DNA of 64,000 nt. Origin: Caprella mutica (taxonomy: Eukaryota; Arthropoda; Malacostraca; Amphipoda; Caprellidae). How positions within the stretch are numbered: the first letter of the stretch is position 1; each line of letters opens with the position of its first letter. The translations under genes were made by a program, and so were the position numbers. A model generated the notes under the pieces. The model was not told the DNA's origin. It worked only from the letters and a program-made list of their open reading frames with translations, and made no database searches. Location: positions 1 through 64,000 of the forward strand of contig CANNZV010003196.1 of the NCBI GenBank assembly GCA_947561585.1, written 5' to 3'. Positions 11,304-22,600 of this stretch are shown here, one piece after another.

Positions 11304-11600
11304 CACAGTATAAAGATAAGGGGAGTAGCCCAGTTGTGTTTTATTATATTTCAAGTGGATGGTGCGTGACGTCCGCAATTTTGAACCAATCAGCGACCTC
11401 CAGAGTCACATGATTGTGAAAAGTGTATACAAACCAAGGGGTCCGCGGAGCTGTAGATAAAAACAAATAACACTGACAAAACGCGCGTGATAGGAGGGTT
11501 ATTAAATGTTTAAAGAAAATAAGAATTCAGCAGACATTAATACAAAGATTGCATAGAAATTTGTTTTAATCAGCAACTCTCTAATATGGCTGAAGCCTGC
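11304..11600 (+). mobile_element. CACAGTATAAAG element, left part
   Basis: It starts CACAGTATAAAGATAAGGGG and shares about 280 bp with the copy at 9968-10290, including GCGTGACGTC, AACCAATCAGCGACC and GCGCGTGATAGG. The right end was not found. Confidence 0.6.
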
Positions 11601-11639
11601 CTGAATCAAACAACTGTTATCAAAAATTGATGACCGGGG

Positions 11640-11775
11640 GTTATGACCTACACCCGTGCTGGACGATGCCAATGCTTAAAGCCTACCATGTACTCAACTG
11701 TGTTTTTGTGGCGGTCAATGTCCAGGAACCATCTGTCAGAGTTTTGGGAGCGATCCGGTCAAAGGTGTATAGAAA
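11640..11775 (-). repeat. Fragment of the GACC-GATCGCTCCCAAAA repeat family
   Basis: GTCAATGTCCAGGAACCATC and TTTTGGGAGCGATCCGGTCA match one unit of the array at 62037-62569 in reverse orientation. Confidence 0.55.
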
Positions 11776-11876
11776 TATGCATTTCCATTATTTTTAATAA
11801 AAATAGATATTTATTATTAGATATACATTTATTTAAAAGAATGTCCCCACAAAATTCTGTATTGTACTCTGTCTTC

Positions 11877-11922
11877 GTTCTCACAGTGTTGGAACATCTT
11901 TATCTACCTGTGAGAACGAAAA
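11877..11922. repeat. Small hairpin
   Basis: CGTTCTCACAG and CTGTGAGAACG form a perfect 11-bp stem around a loop of about 24 bases. Nothing around it suggests a role. Sequence 11930-12300 is less AT-rich but shows no supported ORF. Confidence 0.5.
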
Positions 11923-12425
11923 CAAATAATTATTGAGTCTTTTCCAGTGTCTCTCAGTGCATTCCAGTGCCTACTAGTCTCGTGAAGTCTCTCCAGGGTT
12001 TTTACAAATAGTACTGCCACTCCGATGCAGCTAACATTAGGGTGACTGGATGCATTTCCGGCTGCTAACTGATGCTGAACCGAGAACGTCGATCTACACT
12101 GGACTTACGCGCGACATTGCTTTTGTGGAAGCCACTAATAATTGAAATGATGGACTAAGGACGCCCCCGGGGGATGAGCGGACTGCACTGGACAGCCTAG
12201 ATGGAGGTTAAGGCAGCTGGATAATAGCATGATGGCCATTAACACAGTGAATTCGTTGTGTAGGGGCAACGGAATTTTGTGGGCCATCAGTTAAAATTTA
12301 TGCATATTAATTTTAAAACCTCTAGATCCCAAATTATTTAAGAATAACCTACGTAACTTTAAAATCGTTCAGTTTTTTTTAAAAGAAAGTTAAACTATTG
12401 CTATATTAAAAATTGAGTTAAAAAT

Positions 12426-12815
12426 TAATAAATATTAGTATTTAGAAAATATTAGAATCCAGAAAATATTAGAATTTAGAAAATATTAGAATTTAGAAAA
12501 TATTAGAATTTACTAACTATTAGAATTTACTAACTATTAGAATTTACTAACTATTAGAATTTACTAACTATTAAAAATTACTAACTATTAAAAATTACTA
12601 ACTATTAAAAATTACTAACTATTAAAAATTACTAACTATTAAAAATTACTAACTATTAAAAATTACTAACTATTAAAAATTACTAACTATTAAAAATTAC
12701 TAACTATTAAAAATTACTAACTATTAAAAATTACCAACTATTAAAAATTACCAACTATTAAAAATTACCAACTATTAAAAATTACCAACTATTAAAAATT
12801 ACTAACTATTAAAAA
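12426..12815. repeat. 17-bp satellite array
   Basis: About 22 head-to-tail copies of ACTAACTATTAAAAATT. A left block uses the related unit TTAGAAAATATTAGAAT. Four adjacent units carry ACCAACT instead of ACTAACT, which shows local homogenisation of variants. Confidence 0.95.
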
Positions 12816-13329
12816 TTAATTCTTGTTAAAAGTAACGTTTATTTAAGTGGTTAATTTTTTCTCTTAGGTCAGTTCGCTGTTTTTCCTTGGTCGCTGAACT
12901 TCTTATGAGAACTGGCTGTAGAGTGAAAGAGGTTTTGGTAATAATCTTAAGGTAGAACATGATTCGAAATAATTCTTTTTGTCTTTCAGTTCTACTTGTA
13001 AGTAACCGATTTCTTTATCTTTGCAGTGACTGATGGCAGCTGGATCGCTTCTGTTCTTCTGTGTTTGGGCGTCCCAGTCTAGTCTCATCACTCTTAGATA
13101 ACATTTATTCATTCTATTTGAAATTTTAACTTTAAATCTTATGAAAGTTGTTAATTATTAATTAATTAAATATAGTTTTATAATGAAATAAATTTTTCTT
13201 TGAAAAACCCCTATTTTAAAGGAATGTTAAATAATTTTTTGTAAATTAAAAATTAAATCCTTTATAAAAGTTTAATGATTCAAATAATCACTAACTAGAT
13301 AAAGCAAGATTAAATCATAGAGTTTGAAC

Positions 13330-13545
13330 ATTTTTTGTACAAAAGGTCAAGGTCATTTATAACTCTATAATTAAAAAAGTATTGAACCATATTGCATGCA
13401 TGGAAGTAGTAGATTGCATGAAACTTGGTGGGACGATTGGTTACTATCCAATTTAGCATTTTATTAAATTTTGGGAGAGAACGGGTCAAAGCGGCGGCGA
13501 AGGTATGCGTTCTAACGAGTGCACATAATCTAGTTTCATATATTT
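13330..13545 (-). repeat. Unit of the GACC-GATCGCTCCCAAAA repeat family
   Basis: In reverse orientation it matches 62015-62160: GAACGCATACCTTCGCC, GCTTTGACCCG, GTCCCACCAAGTTTCATGCA. It is one unit of the longer element at 62 kb. Confidence 0.6.
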
Positions 13546-13714
13546 CGATAGTTTACGTCACGTGAAGCATGTGTATATTCATGAAGATATACAATATCAG
13601 TTTACATTACTCTTTAATCAAACAAATAACTATTTTTAACAACTTAGCTTCCCAGACAGTACGATAAAATACTCATTTTGAATACATAACGTTGCGTTTC
13701 AACGAAAATGACTG

Positions 13715-13860
13715 ATTTGACCAAGCCTACGTTAATCAGCTATTACGAAGAGGAAGCTTTGGTTTGCCAGCGTGTGTCCGGTCAAATTCGGATTCAGCAT
13801 ACTATTAAACAGCCAAGTAATAATTTTCATACTTTCCTGCAGAAGTGAACATCTCTCAGT
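13715..13860 (+). repeat. Duplicated segment, copy 1
   Basis: It shares GGTTTGCCAG, CAAATTCGGATTCAGCATAC, AATTTTCAT and AAGTGAACATCT with 14545-14660. The two copies flank the repeat at 13900-14510, so they may be the ends of one larger element. Confidence 0.5.
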
Positions 13861-13899
13861 TATTGCAATGTGTATCTGCCCCACCCTAGGAGGGAAGCT

Positions 13900-14510
13900 A
13901 TCTTTTTGTTTACTCTAACTTTAATTTTTTAAACATTTTTGTTTGTAAACATTTTTACGAAAATAAGATATTTTCGATGATATTTTTAGAATTTTATGTC
14001 AATTTTTAAAAAATTAATAACTTTTTGAGTTTCTTTCCCATCAAATGTTTTTGTTTATGCTGTAAAGCATTGGTAAGGCAAGCCAAAACAATTCGTGGAT
14101 TTATACTTTTAAAATTTAACTATGATTTTTTACAATTTGAGAAGATTAAGAATGTATTTTTTTTACTTTTGTTTCTCAAAAACCTATAACAACAATAATT
14201 TTTAGTTCAAAATAAAATGGATCCACATTTCATTCCTTTCACTTTTCTTCATTTTGTAATTTGGTTGGCTGAAATCCGTCTGAATATGATGAAGATATTA
14301 ATTTTTTTAAGATGGAACTTAATGCCAAAATTTATTCCTCACTAAACTCCACTTTATAACAGCCAGTGTGCATGCAAATACCAATGCAATGCATGCCAAC
14401 ACTTCTTGGTACAATTTCAATAGTTTTATTACGTTTTTCGACATTCTGCTTTCACATTCTCGTAGAGAAAAATATGGCGATTGATTGTAGACATCAAAAA
14501 GGAAATGACG
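13900..14510 (+). repeat. Dispersed repeat, copy 1 (partner at 59700-60335)
   Basis: Matching blocks include ATTCCTTTCACTTTTCTTCA, TGAATATGATGAAGATATTA, ATAACAGCCAGTG, CTTGGTACAATTTCAATAGT and GTAGAGAAAAATATGGCGAT. No ORF. Type unknown. Confidence 0.6.
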
Positions 14511-14544
14511 ACCCCCCCCCCCTTAAATGTCAATTTCGAGTAGG

Positions 14545-14665
14545 AATCATTCATTGGTTTGCCAGTGTGGATTCGCTCAAATTCGGATTCAGCATACTTT
14601 TTCTACTGCCTAGGACGAATTTTCATGCTTTGCTGCAAAAGTGAACATCTTTCGCCTCACTATAA
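14545..14665 (+). repeat. Duplicated segment, copy 2
   Basis: Partner of 13715-13860 in the same orientation. An eleven-C run lies just upstream at about 14511. Confidence 0.5.
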
Positions 14666-15680
14666 AGCCGTCGCAATAATAATATCTTTAATTTGAGACC
14701 AAGAACAAGGAAATCGAAAGAAAATAAGAAAGGCAAATCGGCTTTACTGCAAACAATGTAATTTCCACAGTTTCCAGATAACAAGTAAAATCTATTCAAG
14801 TCGAAGAATAATTCCAAACCCATGTTAGCCCATTTTTTCTGTGTTTGTTGTTCTACATTAGAAACATTTTAGTCGGTATACAAAACATTGCAAGAAAATG
14901 AATTATGGTAATTTCCTATTTGGATTTCTTATTTTCAACGTTGTTCCGAGTAAACACATATTTTATACATTTAAGTAATTAAGCAATTTTATTTTCTGGT
15001 AAAGAGACGAATTTAAAGGGAAGTTTTTAGTGAATAATAAGAGACGGACAAAAAGTGGAAAGAACTCTCCACAAAAAATCCTCACAAGTTAGGCAATTAA
15101 TAACTACATAATCTATTTTTTCCAATTAGTGCTTAGAGAGTTAAATTATCGATACTAATAATGATGAATACTTGCAGTTTGGAATGATAGGATAAAATCT
15201 CGGCTAATCACACATAATTCTAATTATGACATTTCGTAATCAGGATTTACGAGAGACTAAAAGCCATAATTCTTGAAGAGATTCCCATGAGACAAGATAA
15301 AAAAAGTTCGGTTTTGATTAAAAATTCAGTATTATCATGCAACATATTAATTACAGATAAAATAATTATTATTGAAATTACTACTGTATTTCATTCAAAT
15401 ATATACTTGTTTAAAAGAAAAGCTTCACATTTTTTAATTGATATCAGTATAAAACTCCAATTGATACAAATAACTTCAAAGGAAAAGTTGAACGATTTTC
15501 TTACGATCTTTTAAACCTTTCCTTCTCGAAACTCTATTTTTCGTTCTTATTTATTTTGGAAAGCATCTTATTATTCACAAAAGCGCATTGCATTTAATAA
15601 CTTTCTAAACATTTGTTCAGTATGCTAGTCGCAGGCCGAGAGCGGAAAAATAGCGTGGAACAGCAATCTATTAATATTTT
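14665..15680. other. AT-rich intergenic, nothing recognised
   Basis: Several short ORFs but no domain, repeat unit or inverted repeat. Confidence 0.4.
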
Positions 15681-15684
15681 TAAA

Positions 15685-15784
15685 TACCCACCTAGTTACC
15701 TATATAATGTTCATTTATACCTATCTTTTATATATATACCTACTAGTGTTTATCTATAGATTCCTATATGCCTACTAGGCTACT
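15685..15784. repeat. TACCTAGTTACCTACTAGTGTTTATCAA minisatellite, block 1
   Basis: Diverged units of about 30 bp. The array continues at 17218-17236, 18183-18430, 19905-19990 and 20390-20780, and is split by inserted elements. Confidence 0.7.
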
Positions 15785-17217
15785 GGTGTCCGGAAAGCTG
15801 CCAGGCTGAAAACTGCCCGTCACTCACTGGCAATTTAATGAGTTTAGTCAATAATAACATTTGAAATTATAAAAAAATCCGTTCGCCACTCGTTAAGGAG
15901 TTAAGGGGACATTCATTTTCACTTAATATACAAACAAAAATAATATTTAAATGTAGATAAAATAAATCAAATTCAATAAAGAAATTGAAAACTATAACCT
16001 TTCTTAGAAACTACTAAGAGAAGAAACAAAGCAATAATTGTATTAGGGACAGAGTACAATTTCCTTGTTTCCTTGTTGTTTCATAAAGGGCTTAGTGTCA
16101 AATTAGTTCTTTTTGTGTTCATAATTTGAGAATTGAACAAGTACTAAAGCTTAATATTCGCTTATACTCATTATAAAATAAATTCGATCTATGTTAGTGA
16201 AATATTTTTAATTTTCAACCCGTAGCATCTATGATTATTAAACTGGTAATACCTACATAATTCTCTGACAATAATTTATAATATTTATATAAATGAATAT
16301 TGTAAAAATGAAGGTGCTCTGTAATTGACATTGAGAATGAGAATGTAAATGTAATAAATATTGAACATCATACATATAAGTTGATTAAGCATTACCTTAA
16401 TTTATTGTATAATTTACAATGATATTATTGTGAGAATAGCTATATCTGGTAATCAAAAAAGGGGACTTCCCAATAGTTTGACAGTTCCATCTTTCTGTAT
16501 TATTTGTCGTTTTATTTTTTGATCTAAATAAAAAATATGATTAAAGGTATACTCAATTAATAACTAATCTAAATAATAAAATAATTTTTAATATCTTTCA
16601 TTTTTTAAATTTTATATTACTCTTTTATTTTACTTTATTTCTAATATTAATTTATGATGAAATCCCTCCCTTGATTTCATCACTGAATGTAGTTTGTTGT
16701 ATCCGCTAGTTTGTTGTACTGCACACTTAATGATTGTTTAATGCCGATATACATATAATTTATGTTAAATTAGTAATAAACTACAAAAGTGTCAAACTAC
16801 TGAATAGTAACCATCGAAAAACAGTACACGGGGTTTAACGTTTGTTTCATAACCAAATGCTATATTGCTCACGTAAATAGGACATTGATGACAAGGACTA
16901 TATACGAAACTTAACAACTATTTAAAAACGTATGTGAATTAGCAAATATATAAAAAAATGGTAATTATAACTTCCTTATGTGTACCAAACTTTGATTAAC
17001 TGTGTGATTAATAAAGTAGATTTGTTAAAAATTATTTTCCTGTAATATTAAGTAATTCAATATCTATATAGTTATTGCTGTATGAATGAATGTCCTCGTA
17101 ACTCCTTAAAGAATTGCGAACGGCTTTTTTTACAAATTGAAATGTTATTATTGACTAAAGTCATTAAATTGCCAGTAAGTGACTGGCAGTTTTCCGCATT
17201 GCAGTTTTCCGTGTACC
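15785..17217. mobile_element. Foldback element with long inverted arms, inserted in the minisatellite
   Basis: The arms of about 125 bp are inverted. The left begins GGTGTCCGGAAAGCTGCC. The right, read inward, begins GGTACACGGAAAACTGC. Both continue through GTCACTNACTGGCAATTTAA and CAATAATAACATTT to GGACATTCAT. Flanks TAGGCTACT and ATGGCTACT are a near 9-bp TSD. The interior carries a shared AT-rich repeat (16440-16680), a scrap of the C-tract MITE core (16689-16800) and a retroposon tail (16830-16895). No ORF. Confidence 0.7.
16440..16680 (+). repeat. AT-rich dispersed repeat S, copy 1
   Basis: It shares GTTTTATTTTTTGATC, GGTATACTCAA and AACTAATCTAAATAAT with 50430-50625 and, inverted, 55190-55355. 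Confidence 0.6.
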
Positions 17218-17236
17218 ATGGCTACTAGTGTTTATC

Positions 17237-18182
17237 GGTGCACCGACAGTTGGGCCGAGGTGAATTGGGCCCCAAAATAATTGAGCTCAGAAATAAATTG
17301 GGCAGAAGACACACTAAAGAAATGTTACCTTGTTTTTACTACGGAAGTGACAAACATTATTTTTCAAATATGCTTTACATTCTCTAAAAATATGTTTATA
17401 TTTTTTAATTCGATTCATATTCTTGATAAGGTAATATATAAGCAAGCACCTTTAATCACATTTGGATGCTAATCTCATGTTTCAATGTAATGAAATATTT
17501 GAAGTATTTAAACAAGTCGTATTATTTTGAATCATGTAATGTGGATCCTATGTGTAGTGTACATTGTCTGACGAAGACAAATATTTGGTAGAAAATGAAT
17601 AAATTTTAAAGGTTATACGTTACATTGAACAGTTGTTTGGATAAAATGAGATTATGAGAATACATTGATAAACCTCTTCAATATTGAACACTCAACAGCA
17701 TTCAAATAATTCACATTAACTTCAATTCAATTTGCACGCTCCAATAATTTTGGCATGTCAAAAATACCTACATCCTTACTTTCTATTGTTTCTTATCTAA
17801 AATAGCTACATTCTTATTTTCTATTGGCTACATCCTAACTCATTCACTACGCAGGAGTTCACTAAATAGAGATACTGATAGGAAATTTGTTGTTTACATG
17901 ACCTATCTCGGAACAGAAAATTATTGTAGTTTAAAAGAATAATGGTATTTATTCATGAAAAGAATATGTTCTATTTAAAAATATTTTTTTTTTCCTTGTA
18001 AGGAATATTCTTTATTTTAAATATGCTCAAGACTATATTTTTAAATAAAAACATAATGTCACAAACCTAGTTATTACATTAGCAAGGGTCTTTAATTAAG
18101 TTAATACAGTTAACTCTGCAAAAATGAGTAAATAATATATTTGTCTCGGGGCTCAATTGTCCAGGGCCCAACATCGGTCTAC
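17237..18182. mobile_element. Foldback element with 9-bp TSD, inserted in the minisatellite
   Basis: The left end is GGTGCACCGACAGTTGGGCC and the right, read inward, is GTAGACCGATGTTGGGCCC. The perfect direct repeat GTGTTTATC flanks it (17228-17236, 18183-18191), although this motif also occurs in the host array. Subterminal GAATTGGGCCCC / GGGGCTCAATTG motifs follow. The 946-bp interior shows no recognisable protein. Confidence 0.65.
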
Positions 18183-18430
18183 GTGTTTATCAATATATAC
18201 CTAGTTATCTACTATTGTTTATCAATACATTCCTAGTTACCTACTACTATTTATCAATACTTACCGTGTTACCTACCAGTTTTCATAAATAACTGCCTAG
18301 TTACCTACTATTGTTTATGATTGCCTTACCTATATACCTACTAGTATTATTTTAATGCCTACCTTGTTACCCACCTTTATCATCAATACCTACCTAGTTA
18401 CCTTCATTGTTACTTACTAGTGTTAATAGA
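18183..18430. repeat. Minisatellite, block 3
   Basis: At least six diverged units of CCTAGTTACCTACTA plus TTGTTTATCAATA. Confidence 0.75.
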
Positions 18431-19048
18431 AGACTTACCTATGTTAAAATAGACATTTTCCGATGACTGAATGAACTTTATTCATTCGGTTCTTTTCCCA
18501 ATAGATATATGGTGTTGGTGTTGAGTTTTGGTTCTAAGTTAGTTAGATTATGGCAAGGAAAGGGAAAGAAGACACTTTCGTTCCGACAAGATACACATAA
18601 AAAAATGATAGCGATATAAAAGTGAAATCTAAGGAAGTCTTAAGCTGACGCTACCATCGCATCAAATAGATTGATTATTGGGAATCCCAATAGTTGGAGG
18701 TTCCCATGTTAAGAAGGTAATTAATGCAATTAGCCACGTCTCAAAATGTTATTTTTAAAAGGCATTGTTAACTTCTGTGCAATGCTAGAGTGTTCAAAAC
18801 ATTCATCCTTTGTCGGAAAGTTGGCTTCTTAAAAAGGTATTTTAGGCAATTAACAAAATTATTATTTCTTTTGACGAAGCAAAGCTAAAATTCACTAGAG
18901 AGTTTAATTATTAAAAGACATTGGTAAATTCTTAGCAATGCTAATGAAATTAAATCAGCTAATTAGGCGTATTACTTGATATTCACATAGGGCGTTTTAT
19001 TAAGCATTGCTAATCTTGAACTGTCATTCACTGCATGTTTGTCCTTGC

Positions 19049-19610
19049 CATACACTAGCATGTCCACCTGACAGGTGCGCGTGAATAGGTACGACTGGCA
19101 GGTGCACCTGTTACCTGAGGAGCACACACACTGTTCATGCGTACCTGTCAAGTTTGTTAGTTTGCCATGGATTCTCCATATTTTATTTACGTATATGTAT
19201 ACATATTTTTAAATATAGCATTATGTATATTTTTATTGTAATTTTTTCATTTTCTTTTTATTTATATATATATTCCCCCAATATATTTTTATAGGTATGT
19301 ATTTATTTATATTTTTTTATGTATACGCATTTTTTCAAAAACATTTTTAATTCATTTTTTTTATTATTGAAACCTCGTTATTTTAACGGGGAAGTACACT
19401 AGTTGTGAATAACTGAGACCTGTTCAGATGAAACCGCCACTCACACAACAGTTTTACTCACCTGTCATGTAAAACTAATCAAATTATCATCAGTTGGCAG
19501 GTCAACTGAAATGCTAGTTTTCCCCGCCACTCACTAGCAGGTGCACATGACAGGCGCGACTATACATGTGTAGTATTGCGTACGTATCAGGTGGACATCA
19601 TAGTGTATGA
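19049..19610. mobile_element. MITE with ATACACTA-CATGTCCACCTGA ends
   Basis: The left end CATACACTAGCATGTCCACC is inverted on the right as GGTGGACATCATAGTGTATG. Subterminal CAGGTGCACCTG-type palindromes lie inside both ends. The interior is AT-rich and non-coding. Confidence 0.6.
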
Positions 19611-19904
19611 TCGGCATTAGTAAGAGTTACAACCTTCTAAAGTCAGCAACAAGATCTCATTGCTGCTGTTACAATAATAAAATACAAGTTGTATTTCTCA
19701 GTTTTCAAATAAGGCATTTATTTACGCGTACCTAATTATGAGTTGTCAATTACTGCAAGTTTATCTTCATCATTGGAACTGAACATTTATTCAAATATTT
19801 TACCACTGGTGTTAACATTATTAATATTCAATAATATTTTAATCATTTAATTTAAGAATAATTAAACTACCTAATAAAAAATAATTAGTATTATATAATC
19901 ATAT

Positions 19905-19990
19905 CTAATAATAACCTACTTGTTACCTACTATAGTGTTCATCAATACCAACCTATTTACCTACTAGCGTTTATCAATACTTACCAAGCA
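19905..19990. repeat. Minisatellite, block 4
   Basis: Two to three units of ACCTACTAGCGTTTATCAAT type. Confidence 0.6.
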
Positions 19991-20071
19991 GGCGGCTAAC
20001 ATTTTGTTTATACGTGTCTGTAGTCCAGTCCACTGTTAATTCATGCATATTCACGGACTCACAGTATATAG

Positions 20072-20308
20072 AATATAGTAGTGACAATCGAGACGGTTAG
20101 TGTACGTGACGTCATCACAGCAACACTCTAAATTAAATTTAAGACAATCGAAGTGTTAAATTATGAAAAAATGTTTATTTATTGCCAATATGGTAATGGT
20201 GCATTCAGGTTATAAAAACTACTTGAGCCCTAATTTTCGATTATAGTCAGTTATCTTAATGACGTCACGATGACAAGTCACTCTATTGTCACTACTACGT
20301 ATATAGCA
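20072..20308. mobile_element. MITE with GTAGTGACAAT ends and CRE motifs
   Basis: ATATAGTAGTGACAATCGAG is inverted as CTNTATTGTCACTACTACGTAT. A CRE-like palindrome lies next to each end (GTGACGTCATC and AATGACGTCACG). About 235 bp, non-coding. Confidence 0.6.
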
Positions 20309-20389
20309 GTGGACCGAAAAACAGACATAATAATGTAGCTGAGAGACGTTGTTATAGTTCCAGTACTATAACTTCCTTGATACCAAGTT

Positions 20390-20780
20390 ACCAACCAGTG
20401 GTTTCGATATAAACCTATCTAGTTACCAACTAGTGTTTATCAATATTGATAAACCTAATGGGTTTATCAATTCGTACCATTTACCAACTAGTATTCATCA
20501 ATTCCCAGCTAGTTACCTACTTGTGTTTATCAATACCTACCAAGGACGAGTAGTCCTTTATACCTACCTTATACCTAATAGCTATCTACAACTGTATCAA
20601 TTACCTACCAAGTACCTAATGGTGTTAATCAATACCAACCAGTTTATTTATCAATATCAACCCCTTCTAGTGTTATTATTATTTATCAACCCCCATACCT
20701 AGTAGCTATCTAGTTACCTAAAATTGTTTATCAATACCAACCTAGTTACCTACTAATGTTCATTAATAGCTATCTATTTA
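20390..20780. repeat. Minisatellite, block 5
   Basis: Longest surviving block, with about a dozen diverged units of ACCTAGTTACCAACTAGTGT plus TTATCAAT. Confidence 0.75.
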
Positions 20781-20827
20781 TTATGAGGTTATTTAAACTC
20801 AACGTTGAAGGTTTTATCAGGTTTCAA

Positions 20828-20861
20828 GCTTTCGAATAGAAAGATTTCTATTCATCATCAG
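20828..20861 (-). other. Second hammerhead-like motif
   Basis: On the minus strand it reads CTGATGA, T, a perfect 9-bp stem (GAATAGAAA / TTTCTATTC), then GAAAGC. It has the same layout as 401-434 with different stem bases, so pairing rather than sequence is conserved. Confidence 0.35.
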
Positions 20862-21105
20862 GAGAAAGGTGGAAAACTTCGACCTGACAATGAATTTTAT
20901 GACCAATAGTTGTATGTTGGATACCGTCTTTCTATTTCAGCTATCTATCTTTTTGTTTATTATTATTAATTAATCTATTAAAAATCGAAATATGAAACCA
21001 AAATTTGATACTACCTATAGCTACTGTTGACTACATCTTTTACCTTATTATTATTATCATTATTAAATTTTATTATATATATATTTTTGTTATTATTACT
21101 ATAAT

Positions 21106-21216
21106 ATCTATTTGTGTCCTCTATTCCATGTGTGTTCTCTATTCGTGTGCATTACTTATTCTTATGTGTCTTGTTGTTTATATGTGTCCTCCCAATCCTT
21201 TGTGTCCTCTTAGTCC
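21106..21216. repeat. 18-bp minisatellite CTATGTGTCCTCTTGGTC, left part
   Basis: Diverged units of TGTGTCCTCTTAGTCC. The array resumes at 22076 after the element at 21217. Confidence 0.7.
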
Positions 21217-22075
21217 GTGACCGGACAATTGCCACCCGCGGACAATTGACACCCTCGGACAGTTGCCACCCGGACAATTGCCACCCAAATATTTATTATC
21301 AGGCCACTTAACTTTAAAAATGGAGATGAAATATGTATATTATTTTTGTACGATTAATTATTATTTGTATACATTATAAGCTAAGAAAATTCATTACACA
21401 TTTAATATTTTCCTTTTTAAGTGACTGCATTCACAGAGTAGCTTTTCTGCATCCATGAGCATTGTCACCCACGGTGGTAGATGACTTTGTTCATGGAGCC
21501 ACTTTCCTTTCTGACTGCTTCTTCAAGTCCCTTGTATTTAATTTCCTTTTGATGTCAGTGATATAGTCATTAGTAAACTAAATTTCTGGAGCAGACGATA
21601 TTCCATTAATAGAATTAAAATATCTCGCCCGGAATAGGTCTTTATTTATAATTATTTGTTAAAGGAAAAACAATAGGTATTTATATTACTACCCAGTAAT
21701 ATAATTTACAAGTTAAGAATCCTGACAATATAATTAGGGTTGTGACAATATGTTTTAAAAATCCTAAATCCTGAAAATGTTATAGACGAAGGGAATTAAA
21801 CAGTTTTGAAGCGTTCTAAAGAAGTGGTATAAAGTATTCAATAACATAAGATTTAAAGAATATAAGATTTAAAAAATACAAGATTTAAAAAGCACATTCA
21901 GAAACCGAATAAATTTTTTTTTATCTTATATTGTATATAATTAATAATTAATCGTACAACAATAATATACATATTTTATCACCTTTTTTAAAGTTAAGAG
22001 GCCTGATATTAATAATTTGGGTGGCAATTGTCCGGGGGTGGCAATTATCCGCGGGTGGCAATTGTCCTAGCACCC
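21217..22075. mobile_element. Foldback element with GGACAATTGCCACCCG repeats, 9-bp TSD
   Basis: The left end is GTGACCGGACAATTGCCACC and the right, read inward, is GGGTGCTAGGACAATTGCC. Each end has three to four copies of GGACAATTGCCACCC, then a shared arm ending TTAACTTTAAAAA. TSD TCTTAGTCC is perfect (21208-21216, 22076-22084). Inside are a retroposon fragment (21418-21600) and part of a 116-bp MITE (21735-21790). No transposase ORF. Confidence 0.8.
21418..21600 (+). mobile_element. Partial copy of the 495-bp retroposon
   Basis: It matches the 3' part of 8024-8520: AAGTGACTGCATTCACNGAG, GTTCATGGAGCCACTTTCC, CAAGTCCCTTGTATTTAATT. The extreme 3' end is rearranged. Confidence 0.7.
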
Positions 22076-22240
22076 TCTTAGTCCTATGTGTCCTCTTGGT
22101 CCTATGTGTCCACTTGATCCTATGTGTCCTCTTGGTCCTATGTGTCCTCTTGGTCCTATGTGTCCACTTGATCCTACACCTCTTGATCCTATGTGTCCTC
22201 TTGGTCCTATGTATCCTCTTGGTCCTATTGGCCTCTTTTT
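22076..22240. repeat. 18-bp minisatellite, right part
   Basis: About nine units of CTATGTGTCCTCTTGGTC. On the minus strand it reads as an open Gly-Pro-Arg-Gly-His-Ile repeat, which is a by-product of the 18-bp period. Confidence 0.85.
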
Positions 22241-22600
22241 TATTATTTTGATTCTTCTAACTATAGAGGCGCGATAGAAAACGGTCAAATTTCAATATTT
22301 TTATATATTTCAGTTTTATTATTCAGATTCATCAAACTATAGAGGTGCGATATAAAACAGTCAACCTCTATAGCTATAAATCTATTCCTATAAATTGTCT
22401 TCAAATTCCACTTTTATATATTTCATTTTTTTTTTATTTTGATTCTACTAACTATAGAGGCGCGATAGAAAACGGTCAACCTCTACAGCTATAAATCTTT
22501 TTCTTGAAATTTCATTTTATTATTTTGATTCTTCTATCTATAGAGGCGCGATAGAAAACGGTCAACCTCTATATCTAAATATTTCTTCAAATTTCTTTTT
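22241..22600. repeat. About 85-bp tandem repeat, four units
   Basis: Four copies of ATTTTGATTCTTCTAACTAT plus AGAGGCGCGATAGAAAACGG and TCAACCTCTATAGCTATAAA. Confidence 0.85.

Noticed and set aside
12426..12815. Possible CRISPR-like array
   Set aside because: Head-to-tail 17-bp units with no spacers, in a eukaryotic context; it is a simple satellite.
17569..17602. CTGACGA...GAAAA sequence resembling the hammerhead-like motif
   Set aside because: The intervening sequence does not form a clean stem with a loop, unlike the two reported motifs.
22067..22288. Minus-strand open frame with collagen-like Gly-Pro-Arg-Gly-His-Ile repeats
   Set aside because: It is an automatic product of the 18-bp tandem repeat, which is open in several frames and is interrupted by a transposon.
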